A DNA stretch of 64,000 nucleotides from JBBRVW01 sp038246545 (GCA_038246545.1 JBBRVW010000016.1:1-64000); one strand, 5' to 3'; shown: positions 16,915 to 26,558, numbered from the stretch's first letter. Made by a program: numbers and translations. Notes: generated by a model from the sequence alone, not told the origin.

Positions 16915-16960
16915 CTCACCTGCCGGCGAGTGGACCCACATCGGGTCCGGCGCGGGGCGC

Positions 16961-18061
16961 TCAGCCGGTGACGAATCCCTTGGCCACCTGGAGGAAGAGG
17001 TCAACGGCCTCGCGCTCGCCGATCGTCACCCGAGCACCTTCGCCGGGGAACGGACGCACCACGACACCCGCCGCCTCGCACGCCGCCGCGAAGTCGGTCG
17101 TCCGCTGGCCCAGCCGCAGCCACACGAAGTTCGCCTGCGACTCCGGCACGGACGTCCAGCCCTGCTCGCGCAACGCGGTCTGCACGCGGGACCGTTCCTC
17201 GACCAGCGCGTCGACACGTTCCAGCAGCTCCGCTTCCGCGGCGAGCGACGCCGTGGCTGCGGCCTGCGCGAGCGAGCTGACCCCGAACGGCACCGCCGTC
17301 TTGCGCAGCGCGTCAGCGACGGGCTCGTGCGCGACCGCGAAGCCGACCCGAAGACCAGCCAGGCCATAGGCCTTGGAGAAGGTCCGCAGCACCGCGACGT
17401 TCGGTCGCTCGCGGTACATGTCGAGGGCGTCCGGCACGTCGGCGTCGCGGACGAACTCGCGGTAGGCCTCGTCGATCACGACCAGGACGTCGGACGGCAC
17501 GGCGTCGAGGAACCGCTCGAGCTCGGCCCGGCCGACGGCGGTGCCGGTGGGGTTGTTCGGCGAGCACACAATCACCAGCCGGGTCTGCGGCGTGATCGCA
17601 GCGAGCATCGCGTCGAGGTCGTGATGCTCGTCGGCGGTGAGCGGCACGGTCACCGAGCGCGCGCCGGACACCTGCACGACGATCGGGTAGGCCTCGAAGG
17701 ACCGCCAGGCGTAGAGCACCTCGTCACCGGGACCCGCTGTCGCCTGCACCAGCTGTTGCAGGACACCGACCGAACCGGTGCCGGTGGCGACATGACTGAC
17801 GGGGACGGCGAACCGGTCGGCAATCGCCTGGCTCAGACCGGTCGAGAGCATGTCGGGGTAGCGGTGGAACGACTCCGACTCGCGGCGCACGGTGTCGAGG
17901 ACCGAGGGCAACGGTGGGTAGGGGTTCTCGTTCGACGACAGCTTGTACGCCGGGCTGCCGTCGCGGGACGCCGCCGGTCGCCCGGGCTTGTACGTCGGGA
18001 TGCCGTCGAGCGCGGCGCGCAGCCGCGGTCCGGCCGGCGGGTGGGGGGAGTCGCTCGTCAC
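16961..18061 (-). CDS. HisC-type PLP-dependent aminotransferase
   Basis: This is a 366-residue fold-type I aminotransferase. It has YKLSSNENPYPPLPSV, CSPNNPTGTAVG, VIDEAYREFV and the PLP-lysine motif FSKAYGLAGLRVG, with an Arg-containing C-terminal RVTIGERE. These match histidinol-phosphate aminotransferase and its actinobacterial paralogue, the aromatic amino acid aminotransferase Pat. No his genes are adjacent, so the paralogue role is slightly more likely. GTG start at 18061. Confidence 0.88.
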   Translation of the reverse strand: MTSDSPHPPAGPRLRAALDGIPTYKPGRPAASRDGSPAYKLSSNENPYPPLPSVLDTVRRESESFHRYPDMLSTGLSQAIADRFAVPVSHVATGTGSVGVLQQLVQATAGPGDEVLYAWRSFEAYPIVVQVSGARSVTVPLTADEHHDLDAMLAAITPQTRLVIVCSPNNPTGTAVGRAELERFLDAVPSDVLVVIDEAYREFVRDADVPDALDMYRERPNVAVLRTFSKAYGLAGLRVGFAVAHEPVADALRKTAVPFGVSSLAQAAATASLAAEAELLERVDALVEERSRVQTALREQGWTSVPESQANFVWLRLGQRTTDFAAACEAAGVVVRPFPGEGARVTIGEREAVDLFLQVAKGFVTG

Positions 18062-18124
18062 GAGGTCAGCCTAGGACGCGGCGTTCCCTGCCGGTGGTGG
18101 AGCGCCCGGGAGCCGTGCGAGCAG

Positions 18125-18691
18125 TCAGCTGCAGGTGGGCAGTGCGACGAGGCACTGCGCGGGGTCGTCGTGGTACCGCGCGACCAGGTCGGCCGTTGCC
18201 CGGTCCAGCCGGCGGTGCAGGGCCTCGCGGTAGGACGACAGCACGCTCTCGGCCGATGCGAGCCGGGTGAACAGCTCCGCCCGGCTCTGGTCCGTGCCCT
18301 CGTCGACACCGCTGGCCCACAGGTCCGGCAGGTGCGGGAGGATCGGCATCCCGGCGTCCGGGTGCAGCGTGAGGATGACCTGGCGTCCCTTGGTGCCGCG
18401 CTGCTCGGTGAGCGACTCCAGCAGCGCGGGGCGGTCGCCAGGACGGTTGTCCGCTCGCAGCAGGTCGCGCCGGGCCTGGATGAGCCGCCGCCAGTAGGAC
18501 GCCCGCAGCTCCTCGTCGAGCAGGGTGCGGCGGTAGGTGCGCAACCGGGTCAGCGTCATGTGCGCCAGCTCGGGCGACCGCTCGGGCACCGTGACCCCGA
18601 AGCGTGCAGCCGGGGCCGCCGGCGGTGCGGAGGGCCGCTGCGGGCCGTCCGGTGCCGTCCGGCGCTGATCGAGTGGCGAGACGAGTGTCAC
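18125..18691 (-). CDS. rsiG: RsiG-like c-di-GMP-binding anti-sigma factor
   Basis: In Streptomyces, RsiG holds the sigma factor WhiG inactive when bound to c-di-GMP through E(X)3S(X)2R(X)3Q(X)3D motifs on two helices. This 188-residue protein has an exact first motif in the helix LLDEELRASYWRRLIQARRD. A second copy in ESVLSSYREALHRRLD keeps E, S, R and D but has His for Gln. A linker with low-complexity N-terminus surrounds them. The frame extends upstream to 18799; GTG at 18691 or 18697 avoids overlap with the neighbouring gene, but the start is not certain. No whiG is in the window. Confidence 0.75.
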   Translation of the reverse strand: MTLVSPLDQRRTAPDGPQRPSAPPAAPAARFGVTVPERSPELAHMTLTRLRTYRRTLLDEELRASYWRRLIQARRDLLRADNRPGDRPALLESLTEQRGTKGRQVILTLHPDAGMPILPHLPDLWASGVDEGTDQSRAELFTRLASAESVLSSYREALHRRLDRATADLVARYHDDPAQCLVALPTCS

Positions 18692-18776
18692 GACCACTGC
18701 ATCGTCGGGATCGGTGTGCGCCTTGATCCCTCTCACCCGCGCGGCCGAATACCTTCGGCCGACCCGGCCGCCGGCC

Positions 18777-19619
18777 TCACGCCCTGGCCAGCACCTCACC
18801 GTGGACGATCGTCAGCCAGCCGTCCGGGTCCGCACCCCACTCGCGCCACGTCTCGGCCAACCGCTGGAGGTCGGCATCGGTGGCAAGGCCGCGCTCGCGG
18901 GCCTGGACCGCGAAGTCCGAGGAGGTCACGCGGCCGGCCCAGCTGCGCGACCACCACTCACGGTCGGTCCCGGACGCGAAGCACCAGACCGAGGCACTGG
19001 CCGTGACGTCCGCGAAGCCGGCCTGGCGGCACCAGGACAGCAGCCGACGGCCCGCGTCCGGCTCGGCACCGTTGGACCGCGCGACCGCGTGGTAGAGCGA
19101 GAGCCAGTCGTCGAGGCCGGGCAGCTCCGGCCACCAGGTGAACGCGCCGTAGTCGGCGTCGCGGGCGGCGACCAGCCCGCCGGGCCGGGTCACGCGGTGC
19201 ATCTCGAGCAAGGCCGCCACGGGGTCGGTGAGGTGCTGCAGGACCTGGTGGGCATGGGTGACGTCGAACGAGTCGGGGGCGAGGTCGAGCGCATAGACGT
19301 CGCCGGTGCGCAGGTCGACGCCGGGCGCCGTGTGCCGTGCCTCGTGCAGCACCGCCGTCGAGCGGTCGACACCGACGACCCGGCCCGGGGCGACCCTCGC
19401 GGCCAGGTCGGCGGTGATGGTCGCCGGCCCGCAGCCGACGTCGAGCAGGTCGGTGCCCGGGCGCAGGTGCGGCAGCAGGTAGCCGGCGGAGTTCTCGGCC
19501 GTGCGCCAGCGGTGCGACTGCAGCACGCTCTCGTGGTGGCCGTGGGTGTAGACGTCAGCGGCCGGCCGGCCCGCCGACGTCGCCGGGGCGCCCGAATGGT
19601 GGGATCCACCGTCTCTCAT
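18777..19619 (-). CDS. Class I SAM-dependent methyltransferase
   Basis: This 280-residue protein has the SAM-binding loop LLDVGCGPATITADLA, the acidic end of strand 2 in VVGVDRS, and the post-I region TGDVYALDLAPDSFDVTHAHQVLQHLTDP with HRVTRPGGLV, all as in UbiE/MenG-like enzymes. The N-terminus YTHGHHESVLQSHRWRTAENSAGYLLPHL is common among actinobacterial members. ATG at 19619 starts the conserved part; upstream in-frame sequence is low complexity. Acceptor unknown. Confidence 0.85.
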   Translation of the reverse strand: MRDGGSHHSGAPATSAGRPAADVYTHGHHESVLQSHRWRTAENSAGYLLPHLRPGTDLLDVGCGPATITADLAARVAPGRVVGVDRSTAVLHEARHTAPGVDLRTGDVYALDLAPDSFDVTHAHQVLQHLTDPVAALLEMHRVTRPGGLVAARDADYGAFTWWPELPGLDDWLSLYHAVARSNGAEPDAGRRLLSWCRQAGFADVTASASVWCFASGTDREWWSRSWAGRVTSSDFAVQARERGLATDADLQRLAETWREWGADPDGWLTIVHGEVLARA

Positions 19620-19693
19620 CACGGGAAGCAGGCTACTGGTGGCCACCTGCGACGGCCGTCGGAGACGCGTCGTGGTGCGGCGCCAGACGGGGC

Positions 19694-19993
19694 TCAGGCA
19701 CAGAAGCGCTCGACCGGGCGCAGCACGGCCACGTCGCTGTCGACGGCGAGCGAGTCGAGCGTGCCGTGCGGGCCGAAGACGAGCATCCGGCCCGAGAGCA
19801 CCGCGAGCTCGGCGACGTCTCGCTCCGATCCGCCGACGGCGAAGCCGAGGTCGCGGAAGCGGGTGCCGTGCAGCGCCGGCTGCGGCGGCAGGTAGTCGCC
19901 CGGACGGATCTCGCGCGCCGCCACGCGCAGCTCGCGCACGTCGGCGAGCTCGGACGGCGCGGTACCCGGGTCGGGCTGGTGCTGCGGGTGCAT
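19694..19993 (-). CDS. Small hypothetical protein
   Basis: The product is 99 residues and not recognised. It is hydrophilic, with ELRVAAREIRPGDYLPP and FRDLGFAVGGSERDVAELAVLSGRMLVFGPHGTLDSLAVDSDVAVL, which reads like a small beta-rich domain. The ATG at 19993 begins the plausible part. It lies between a methyltransferase and a VOC protein on the same strand, with about 75 bp and 214 bp spacers that hold nothing recognisable. Codon use fits a real gene. Confidence 0.55.
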   Translation of the reverse strand: MHPQHQPDPGTAPSELADVRELRVAAREIRPGDYLPPQPALHGTRFRDLGFAVGGSERDVAELAVLSGRMLVFGPHGTLDSLAVDSDVAVLRPVERFCA

Positions 19994-20207
19994 GGTCTGG
20001 TCCTCGATGGCCGGGGTCGCTGGTCCCACTGTCCTGGATCGGCACTGCCGGACCGTTTCTGGACCGTGACGTGCGCCACCCGCTGGTGCGGCGGACGGGT
20101 GGACGCCGCGCAGCGGAAGGCTCGGCCACCGTCGTTGGCCGCAGACGCCACCGGGACCGGGGCCGGCGGGCCGCCCAGCGGAACGACTCATCGGGCCGGG
20201 CGCAGCG

Positions 20208-20591
20208 TCAGGCGCCGATCTCCCAGAGGTGGCCACCGGGATCGCGGAAGCTCGCCGTGCGCACGCCCCACGGACGGTCCACCGGCCCGTTGAGCAGCTC
20301 GACGCCCTGCGCCCTCAGCTGCGCGCACCGGGCGTCGACGTCGTCGACCTCGATCGTGAGCTGCGCGCGCAGACCGCTCTCGGGGGACCCGGGAACGGCC
20401 GGCGCCACGAGCTCGTGCGCGGCGGTCGTGGCGAGCAGGTTGATCAGGGTGTCGCCGAGCTGGTAGGCCGCCGAGCCGTCGTCCGCGAAGACGAGCGGGA
20501 GGCCGAGCACCTCGGCGTAGAAGGTCCGGGCTGCGGTCAGGTCCTCCTGGAAGAGCGTGATCGCGGCGATGTTGGTGGGCCAGGTCTGCAT
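20208..20591 (-). CDS. Glyoxalase/bleomycin-resistance-type VOC protein
   Basis: The product is 127 residues, the normal length of a two-module VOC domain. Module one contains ITLFQEDLTAARTFYAEVLGLPLVFADDGSAAYQLGDTLINLL; module two has IEVDDVDARCAQLRAQGVELLNGPVDRPWGVRTASFRDPGGHLWEIG. PWGVRTASFRDPGGHLWEI is the classic C-terminal metal-site segment. ATG at 20591 with a purine-rich upstream region. Substrate undetermined. Confidence 0.85.
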   Translation of the reverse strand: MQTWPTNIAAITLFQEDLTAARTFYAEVLGLPLVFADDGSAAYQLGDTLINLLATTAAHELVAPAVPGSPESGLRAQLTIEVDDVDARCAQLRAQGVELLNGPVDRPWGVRTASFRDPGGHLWEIGA

Positions 20592-20800
20592 GGGTGCGTC
20601 CTCCGTGTCGTGGTGTGGTGCCGGCGCGCCTGCTGGTGCGGAGCGTCTCAGGTGCCGAGCGTTCTCCGGTGTGGTGGGTGACCTCACGGACCCGACACAT
20701 TCCATCGGGTGACAGCGCACCTCCGGTGGCGTACCACTGGGACCCACGCCTGCACGGGCGATGCGTGCGGCTGCCCGTGGGCTGCAGGGGGAGGTCGGTC

Positions 20801-22244
20801 ATGGGTTCGAGCAGGAGCGCCGGCTCATCGGCGCGCGGGGGAGCGGCGCTGACGGCGGGTGTCCTGCTCGCAGCGGCGGTGCTCGTCGGTGCGCCGACGG
20901 CCGCAGCACACCCCGCCGGGCCGGACGACGTCGCGGTGTCGGCGCCGCGTGCGGACCCCTACTACCCGAGCAAGGGCGACCCCAGCGTCGACGCGCTGCA
21001 CTATGAGCTGCGGCTGCACTGGTCGGCCAGGTCTCGGGTGCTGCGCGGGGTCGCCCGGATCCGGTTCCGCGCCCCGGTCGTCGAGTCGCAGGTGCGGCTC
21101 GACCTGGCCGACCCGCTGCACGTACGCGCGGTACGGCTCGAGGGGCACGCGGCGCCGTACCGGCACACCGGCAAGGACCTCGTCGTCGACACCGGCCCGC
21201 TCGCCGCGGACAGCCGCCACACGCTCCTGGTGTCCTACCGCGGCCGGCCACGTCCGGTCACCGCTCCCTCGACCCGCAGCGACGTACAGGGCCGTCGGCT
21301 GGACCACCACGACGCGCGGCGAGGCCTGGACCATGCAGGAGCCGTTCGGTGCGTTCACCTGGTACCCCGTCAACGACCAGCCGTCGGACAAGGCGCTCTA
21401 CGACGCGCGGATCTCGGCGCCGCGCGGCATGGTCGGCGTCTTCAACGGCAGGCTGACCGCGCGGCGCGCCTCGGGCGGGCGCACCGTGACCTCGTGGCAC
21501 CTGGCCAGCCCGGCGGCCGCCTACCTGGTCACGGTCGCCATCGGCGACTACGTCCGCTACCGCGACCGCGGCCCGCACGGCTTGCCGCTCACCTACTGGC
21601 TGCCGCGCAGCGATCAGCGGGTGTTGCCCGAGCTGCGCCGGACCCCGGCCATGATCCGCTGGCTGGAGTCGAGGCTGGGCCCCTACCCGTTCGACCGGCT
21701 CGGCGCCGTCGTGGTGCCCAGCGACTCGGCGATGGAGACCCAGACGCTGGTGACGATGGGCACCCGCCTGGTCGCGGACCGGTTGACGTTCCGGTCCGAC
21801 CTGCTGCACGAGTACGCGCACCAGTGGTACGGCGACACGGTCACGCCGACGACCTGGCCCGACCTCTGGCTGAACGAGTCCTTCGCGATGTACACCCAGC
21901 TTCGCTGGGAGGTGTCGCGCGGCTGGCTGACAGCGGCCGACGTCCGCGCGTACCTCCTCGACCACGACGCACGCCTGCGCACGCGTGACGGCCCGCCCGG
22001 CGCGTACCACCGGCTCGGGTTCGGCCAGGCGTGCGTCTACCTCTGCGGTGCGCTGATGCTCGACACCTTGCGCACCGAGCTGGGCGCTGACCGCTTCGAC
22101 CAGCTGTGGCGCGACTGGCCGCAGGAGCACCGCAACGCGAGCGTCGGCCGCGACGACTACGTCGCGTGGCTGAACGCGCGCACCGGTCAGGACTGGGGAC
22201 CGTTCCTCACCGCCTGGCTCACCTCGCCGACGACACCGACCTGA
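20801..22244 (+). pseudogene. M1-family zinc metallopeptidase, frameshifted
   Basis: The N-terminal part reads from ATG 20801 (GGGAGG upstream) with a signal peptide (TAGVLLAAAVLVGAPTAAAHPA) and an aminopeptidase N-type beta domain (DALHYELRLHWSARSRVLRG). Between about 21281 and 21294, after VTAPSTRSD, the homology moves to the next frame at VGWTTTTRGEAWTMQEPFGAFTWYPVNDQPSDKA. That frame continues through the zinc motif HEYAHQWYGD and WLNESF to the stop at 22244. One extra base explains the break. It is either a true inactivating mutation or a sequencing error. The gene would otherwise encode a secreted metallopeptidase of about 480 residues. Confidence 0.85.
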
Positions 22245-22305
22245 CCGGGTCGAGCGTCCCCCCGGTGGTGCCGCCGGGTCGAGCGGTGGAGTCGACCGGT
22301 GTCGG

Positions 22306-22980
22306 TCAGCCCGTCAGCTGCGTGGACAGCTCCGGCAGGCTGGCCACGGTATAGGTCGGCGGGGTGAAGTAGCCGGGGTACCGCCCACCGGCACGGTCGA
22401 TCCACGCCGTCGACAGGCCGGCGCGCGCGGCACCGTCGATGTCCCACGGGTGGACCGCCACGAGCAGCAGCTCCGCCGGCCCCACCCCGCACGACGCGGC
22501 GGCGTGCTCGTAGACCGCCCGCGCCGGCTTCCACGCCCCGGCCTGCTCGACCGACAGCAGCGCTTCGAACTGGTCCCGGATCCCGGCGGCGGCGAACAGC
22601 CGGTCCGCGACCTGCGTGGAGCCGTTGCTGAGGGTGACCAGGCGAAGCCCGGCCGCCCGGAGCGTGCGCACCCCGGGGGAGACGTCCGGGTGCAGCGAGA
22701 GCTCGCCGAAACCGGCCATGACATGACCCACGGCGGCGTCGACGTCACGGTCCAGGTCCTCGCCGGCGAGCAGGACGCGCAGCCCCTCGGCACCGACCTC
22801 GGCGAAGGCGCCGTTGCCCCCCGCGGCGGTCAGGGCGAACCCGTCGCGGAGCAGCGAGGCGAACCACACCTTCGCGAGCAGGGGCGGCAGGCCGAGATCG
22901 CTGAACCGCGCCGCCAGCGGCGACATGTCGGACAGGGTCTCGTTGACGTCGAAGACGATGACCGCTGGTCGTGGCGTCAT
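22306..22980 (-). CDS. HAD-superfamily hydrolase, haloacid dehalogenase type II
   Basis: The product is 224 residues. HAD motifs in order: nucleophile region VIVFDVNETLSD, motif II TLSNGS, the lysine of motif III in WKPARAVYEHAAA, and motif IV VAVHPWDIDGAARAG. The overall plan matches (S)-2-haloacid dehalogenase-type proteins, but such genes often act on other substrates. It is divergent from the OsmC gene across 210 bp in which no clear promoter was found. Confidence 0.85.
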   Translation of the reverse strand: MTPRPAVIVFDVNETLSDMSPLAARFSDLGLPPLLAKVWFASLLRDGFALTAAGGNGAFAEVGAEGLRVLLAGEDLDRDVDAAVGHVMAGFGELSLHPDVSPGVRTLRAAGLRLVTLSNGSTQVADRLFAAAGIRDQFEALLSVEQAGAWKPARAVYEHAAASCGVGPAELLLVAVHPWDIDGAARAGLSTAWIDRAGGRYPGYFTPPTYTVASLPELSTQLTG

Positions 22981-23190
22981 GGTGGCCTGTCGCCTCGGGT
23001 GACTGGACTCTCGCCACTGCCTACCCCCGGTTGCCGGCGGCTGCCCGTGACGAAGGGAATCATCTCGCGGCACTGCACGGGTCACGGCACCCGGCGGTCC
23101 TTGACGAGGTCGCGCGGGGTGTGGGTGACTGACACCTCGCCCGCCTGCAATCGTGTGCAGCGCACGGGCGGATCGAGCCCGAGGAGCCCC

Positions 23191-23682
23191 GTGAGCACGA
23201 ACGTCGCCGGTCCGGCCCGGGCGCCGGGCGACGCCGTCCGCCGTAAGGCGCTCACCGCCCACAACGACGCGACGATGCGCACCGTCGTCGACGCCGGCGA
23301 GCACGGGCGGGTGGTGCTGGACGAACCGGCCGCCCACGGCGGCACGGGGAGCGGGCCGTCTCCCTTGCAGGCCGTCCTCGGTGCCCTGTGCGGCTGCGAG
23401 TCGGTGACCTTCCGCCGGACCGCCACCGAGATGGGCTTCGGCTACGACTCGTTGGACTTCGAGGCGGCGTTCACGATCGACATCCGGGGCCGGCAGGGTG
23501 ACCGAACCGTGCGCCCGCACTTCCAGACGGTGCGGGTGCGGGCCGTGGTCGCGACGGACGAGTCCGAGGAGCGGCTCCGCGCGGTGGCCGAGGAGACCGA
23601 GGCCCGCTGCCCGGTGCTCAACCTGCTGCGCGACGCGTCGGTCGACCTGCGGATGGAGTGGGTGCGCGACAGCGCGCCGTGA
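23191..23682 (+). CDS. OsmC-family peroxiredoxin-like protein
   Basis: The product is 163 residues. Two cysteine sites typical of the OsmC/Ohr fold are visible, GALCGCESVTFRR on the central helix and EARCPVLNLL near the C-terminus; they would reduce organic hydroperoxides. The segment MRTVVDAGEHGRVVLDEPAAHGGTGSGPSPLQAVLGAL is characteristic of the YhfA-like branch. GTG at 23191 has GAGGAG just upstream. It converges on the ABC transporter operon, ending 19 bp from it. Confidence 0.85.
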   Translation: MSTNVAGPARAPGDAVRRKALTAHNDATMRTVVDAGEHGRVVLDEPAAHGGTGSGPSPLQAVLGALCGCESVTFRRTATEMGFGYDSLDFEAAFTIDIRGRQGDRTVRPHFQTVRVRAVVATDESEERLRAVAEETEARCPVLNLLRDASVDLRMEWVRDSAP

Positions 23683-23701
23683 CGGCCTCGCGGCGTCCGC
23701 G

Positions 23702-24805
23702 TCAGAGCCCCGGCGGGTCGGGGGGCACGACGCTCACGGCGCGGGGCGGGATGAAGACCCCGACCGGGCTCCCGACCGGAACCGACGCGCCCGCCGGGGC
23801 GGTGACCTGCAGCACGATGCCGGCGTCGACGTCCCCGCGAGCGCTGCGCGCGAGGGCCGGCACGGACACCGTCACCACGGTGTGGGTGCCCCGGTAGTCC
23901 GCCCGCAGGACGGCGCCGGTCACGATGTGGCGACCGGCGCCCTCGGTGAGGCGCAGCACCTCCGGTCGCAGCACCAGCAGCCCGGGGCCGTCGGGGCCGT
24001 CCTGCCCCACGGTGACGGTCCCGACCGCCGTGTCGAACTCGGTGCCGCACAGCGTGCCGGGCACCAGGTTCGTGGCGCCGAAGAAGCGAGCCGCGCCCGC
24101 CGTGGCCGGTCGCTCGTAGAACGCGCGGGTCGGACCGTGCTGCTCGAGCCGCCCACCCAGCATCAGCGCCACGGTGTCGGCGAGCTCGACCGCCTCGGCC
24201 AGGTCGTGGGTGACGAACAGGGTCGTGACGGCGAGCCGGCGTTGCAGGTCGCGCACCAGCAGCCGCATCTGGGCCCGGAGCTCGGTGTCCAGTGCCGAGA
24301 ACGGCTCGTCCAGCAGCAGCACCCGGGGTTCGGTGACCAGCGCCCGGGCCAGCGCGACCCGCTGCTCCTGGCCACCGGAGAGCTGGTGCACCCGGCGACC
24401 GCCGAAGCCCTCCAGCCCCACCAGCGCCAGCATCTCCGACACCCGGCGCGAGCGCTCGGTACGCGGCACCCGACGCATCCGCAGGCCGAACCCCACGTTG
24501 TCGGCGACGGTCAGGTGGGGGAACAGCAGCGCCTTCTGGGCCACCATCGCCACCGGACGACGCTCGGGTGGGACGTCGAGCGCGGACCGGCCGTCGAAGC
24601 GCACGTCGCCGGCGTCCGGGTCGAGGAGCCCGGCCACCAGGTTGAGGGTGGTGCTCTTCCCGCATCCGCTCGGGCCCAGCAACGCCGTCAGCGTCCCGGT
24701 AGGCAGCGTGAGGCTGAGGTCGGCCACGGCGGCGGTGACCGCGCCGGCGAAGCACTTCGACAGGCCCACGAGGGTCAGTCCCGTGGCCTCGGGAGCGGCG
24801 CTCAC
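23702..24805 (-). CDS. ABC transporter ATP-binding protein (YnjD-like)
   Basis: The product is 367 residues. It has Walker A GPSGCGKST, signature LSGGQEQRVALARAL, Walker B LLLDEPFSALD and switch His in VTHDLAEAVELAD, followed by a C-terminal TOBE-like regulatory domain. This is the importer subfamily that powers spermidine/iron/thiamine-type uptake. The GTG start overlaps the permease stop by 4 bp. Together with two permeases and a lipoprotein receptor it forms a complete importer resembling E. coli YnjBCD. Ligand unknown. Confidence 0.9.
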   Translation of the reverse strand: MSAAPEATGLTLVGLSKCFAGAVTAAVADLSLTLPTGTLTALLGPSGCGKSTTLNLVAGLLDPDAGDVRFDGRSALDVPPERRPVAMVAQKALLFPHLTVADNVGFGLRMRRVPRTERSRRVSEMLALVGLEGFGGRRVHQLSGGQEQRVALARALVTEPRVLLLDEPFSALDTELRAQMRLLVRDLQRRLAVTTLFVTHDLAEAVELADTVALMLGGRLEQHGPTRAFYERPATAGAARFFGATNLVPGTLCGTEFDTAVGTVTVGQDGPDGPGLLVLRPEVLRLTEGAGRHIVTGAVLRADYRGTHTVVTVSVPALARSARGDVDAGIVLQVTAPAGASVPVGSPVGVFIPPRAVSVVPPDPPGL

Positions 24806-25605
24806 AGTCGTCCCAGCCCGATGACGGGACCGCGGGCATCGCGGCCGGGGACCAGGTCGCGGGCGAGCAGCGCGACCAGCACCAGAGGGGGCGCCACGAG
24901 CAACAGGGCTACGGCCGCGGCCTCGGTCAGGTCCGATCCGCGGGCGTAGGAGAACAGCAGCAGTGGCAGCGTCTTCACCACCCCACCACCGATGAGCAGC
25001 GTCAGCACGTACTCGCTCCAGGAGACGAGGAAGGCGAAGAAGGCAGCCACGGCGAGCGCCGGCCGCAACGCGGGCAGCGTCACGTGCGTGAGCGCCCGCC
25101 ACGGTCCCGCTCCCAGCAGCCGCGCCTGGGCCTCGTAGCCCACGTCGTAGGTCCCGAAGGCAGCCGACATCACCAGCGTGACGTACGGCACGGTCGGCAC
25201 CAGCTGGACGAGGACCACGCCGAGGACGGTGTCCGCGAGGCCGAGGCGCAGGAAGAAGACCTGGGTGCCGAGCAGGGCCGCCACCCCGGGCACGATCGCG
25301 GGCGCCAGCAGCAGGAACTGCACGAGCCGCCGGCCGCGGAACCGGTACAACCCCAGCGCGCGACCGGCGGGGACGCCGACGAGCAGCGCCAGCGCGGTCA
25401 CCGCGAGCCCGATCACGACCGACGTGCCGAGGCCGGTGAGCACCTCGGACTGCGGATCGATCAGCAGGCGCAGACCACGGGCCGTGAGCCGGCTCGGCAG
25501 GACCTCGGGGTAGCGCCACGACCCGGCTACCGCCCAGACGAGCAATGGCAGCAACGGGATCAGCGTGCCCGCCACGATCGCAGCCACCGCGATCCCGCGT
25601 CTCAC
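24802..25605 (-). CDS. ABC transporter permease (YnjC-like, C-terminal half)
   Basis: The product is 267 residues with about six transmembrane helices. The cytoplasmic coupling loop reads YEAQARLLGAGPWRALTHVTLPALRPAL, matching the EAA motif of binding-protein-dependent permeases. The GTG at 25605 overlaps the preceding permease stop (GTGA). E. coli YnjC joins two permease halves in one chain; here they are separate genes. Confidence 0.88.
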   Translation of the reverse strand: MRRGIAVAAIVAGTLIPLLPLLVWAVAGSWRYPEVLPSRLTARGLRLLIDPQSEVLTGLGTSVVIGLAVTALALLVGVPAGRALGLYRFRGRRLVQFLLLAPAIVPGVAALLGTQVFFLRLGLADTVLGVVLVQLVPTVPYVTLVMSAAFGTYDVGYEAQARLLGAGPWRALTHVTLPALRPALAVAAFFAFLVSWSEYVLTLLIGGGVVKTLPLLLFSYARGSDLTEAAAVALLLVAPPLVLVALLARDLVPGRDARGPVIGLGRL

Positions 25606-26549
25606 GCCGACCTGCGCACGAGCCGGTCCATCGCCGCCATGTACACCAGGACGAGGGCGGTCACCAGCACCGCGATCACCACCGCGATCGCCATCGCGAC
25701 CGGCCGGGCCCCCAGGTCGACGTCCCGCTGGTACTGCAGCGCCACGACCGGCAGCGCCGCGGGAAACGGACGGCCGAGCAGGAGGGGCACCTCGTAGCTG
25801 CCTACGGTGAACGCGAAGACCAGCACGGAGGTGGCCGCGACGGCCGGGGAGATCAGTGGCAGCACCACGTGCCGGAACCGCTGCCGGGCCGTGGCCCCGA
25901 GCGTCCGGGCTGCCGCCTCCAGCTCGTCCACCCCGCCGGAGAGCGCGGCGAGGGCCACCACACCCACGAACGGGGTCTCCTTCCACACGTACTCGGCGAT
26001 GACGGCCCAGCCGAACGCGTCGGCCGTGATCGCGGGGAAGTCGGCTGGTGAGCCGGTCAGCCCGAGGGCATGGGTGAGCCGAGCCAGCAGCCCGCTCTGC
26101 GACAGCAGCAGCAGCATGGTCAGCCCGCCGACCAGGTGCGGGACCGACAGCGTCGAGGCGAACACGGCCCCGACCAGCCGACGGGCGCGCCGCATCCGGT
26201 GCACCACCAGGGCGGCGCCGAGGCCGAGCACGGTCGACAGGACGGTCGAGACCAGGCCGATCCTGGCGGTGAGGGCGAAGGAGGCGCGCACGGCCGGGTC
26301 GTCCCAGAGCCGCTGGTAGGCCTCGACGTTCCAGGTCCAGCCGGACAGGAACGGCAGGTAGCCGAGGGACTGGGCCACGCCGAGTGCGAGCCCGCCGACG
26401 AACAGCGTGAGCACGACGGTCAGTGCGGGGGTGAGCAGCAGGGCGATGCGCACGGTTCGTGGCAGCGCGGTCGGTCGGGACCGCCGCCGTACGGGCGGGC
26501 CGGGAGCCGGACCGCCATCGGGGCGGCCGCGGGTCGGCAGCTCGGTCAC
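25602..26549 (-). CDS. ABC transporter permease (YnjC-like, N-terminal half)
   Basis: The product is 315 residues. After a Pro/Arg-rich cytoplasmic N-terminus come about six helices starting IALLLTPALTVVLTLFVGGLALG. The EAA loop is LEAAARTLGATARQRFRHVVLPLISPAV. It pairs with the next permease to form the channel of the importer. It begins 9 bp after the receptor gene's stop, so it is translated from the same transcript. Confidence 0.88.
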   Translation of the reverse strand: MTELPTRGRPDGGPAPGPPVRRRSRPTALPRTVRIALLLTPALTVVLTLFVGGLALGVAQSLGYLPFLSGWTWNVEAYQRLWDDPAVRASFALTARIGLVSTVLSTVLGLGAALVVHRMRRARRLVGAVFASTLSVPHLVGGLTMLLLLSQSGLLARLTHALGLTGSPADFPAITADAFGWAVIAEYVWKETPFVGVVALAALSGGVDELEAAARTLGATARQRFRHVVLPLISPAVAATSVLVFAFTVGSYEVPLLLGRPFPAALPVVALQYQRDVDLGARPVAMAIAVVIAVLVTALVLVYMAAMDRLVRRSA

Positions 26550-26558
26550 CTGCCGGCC

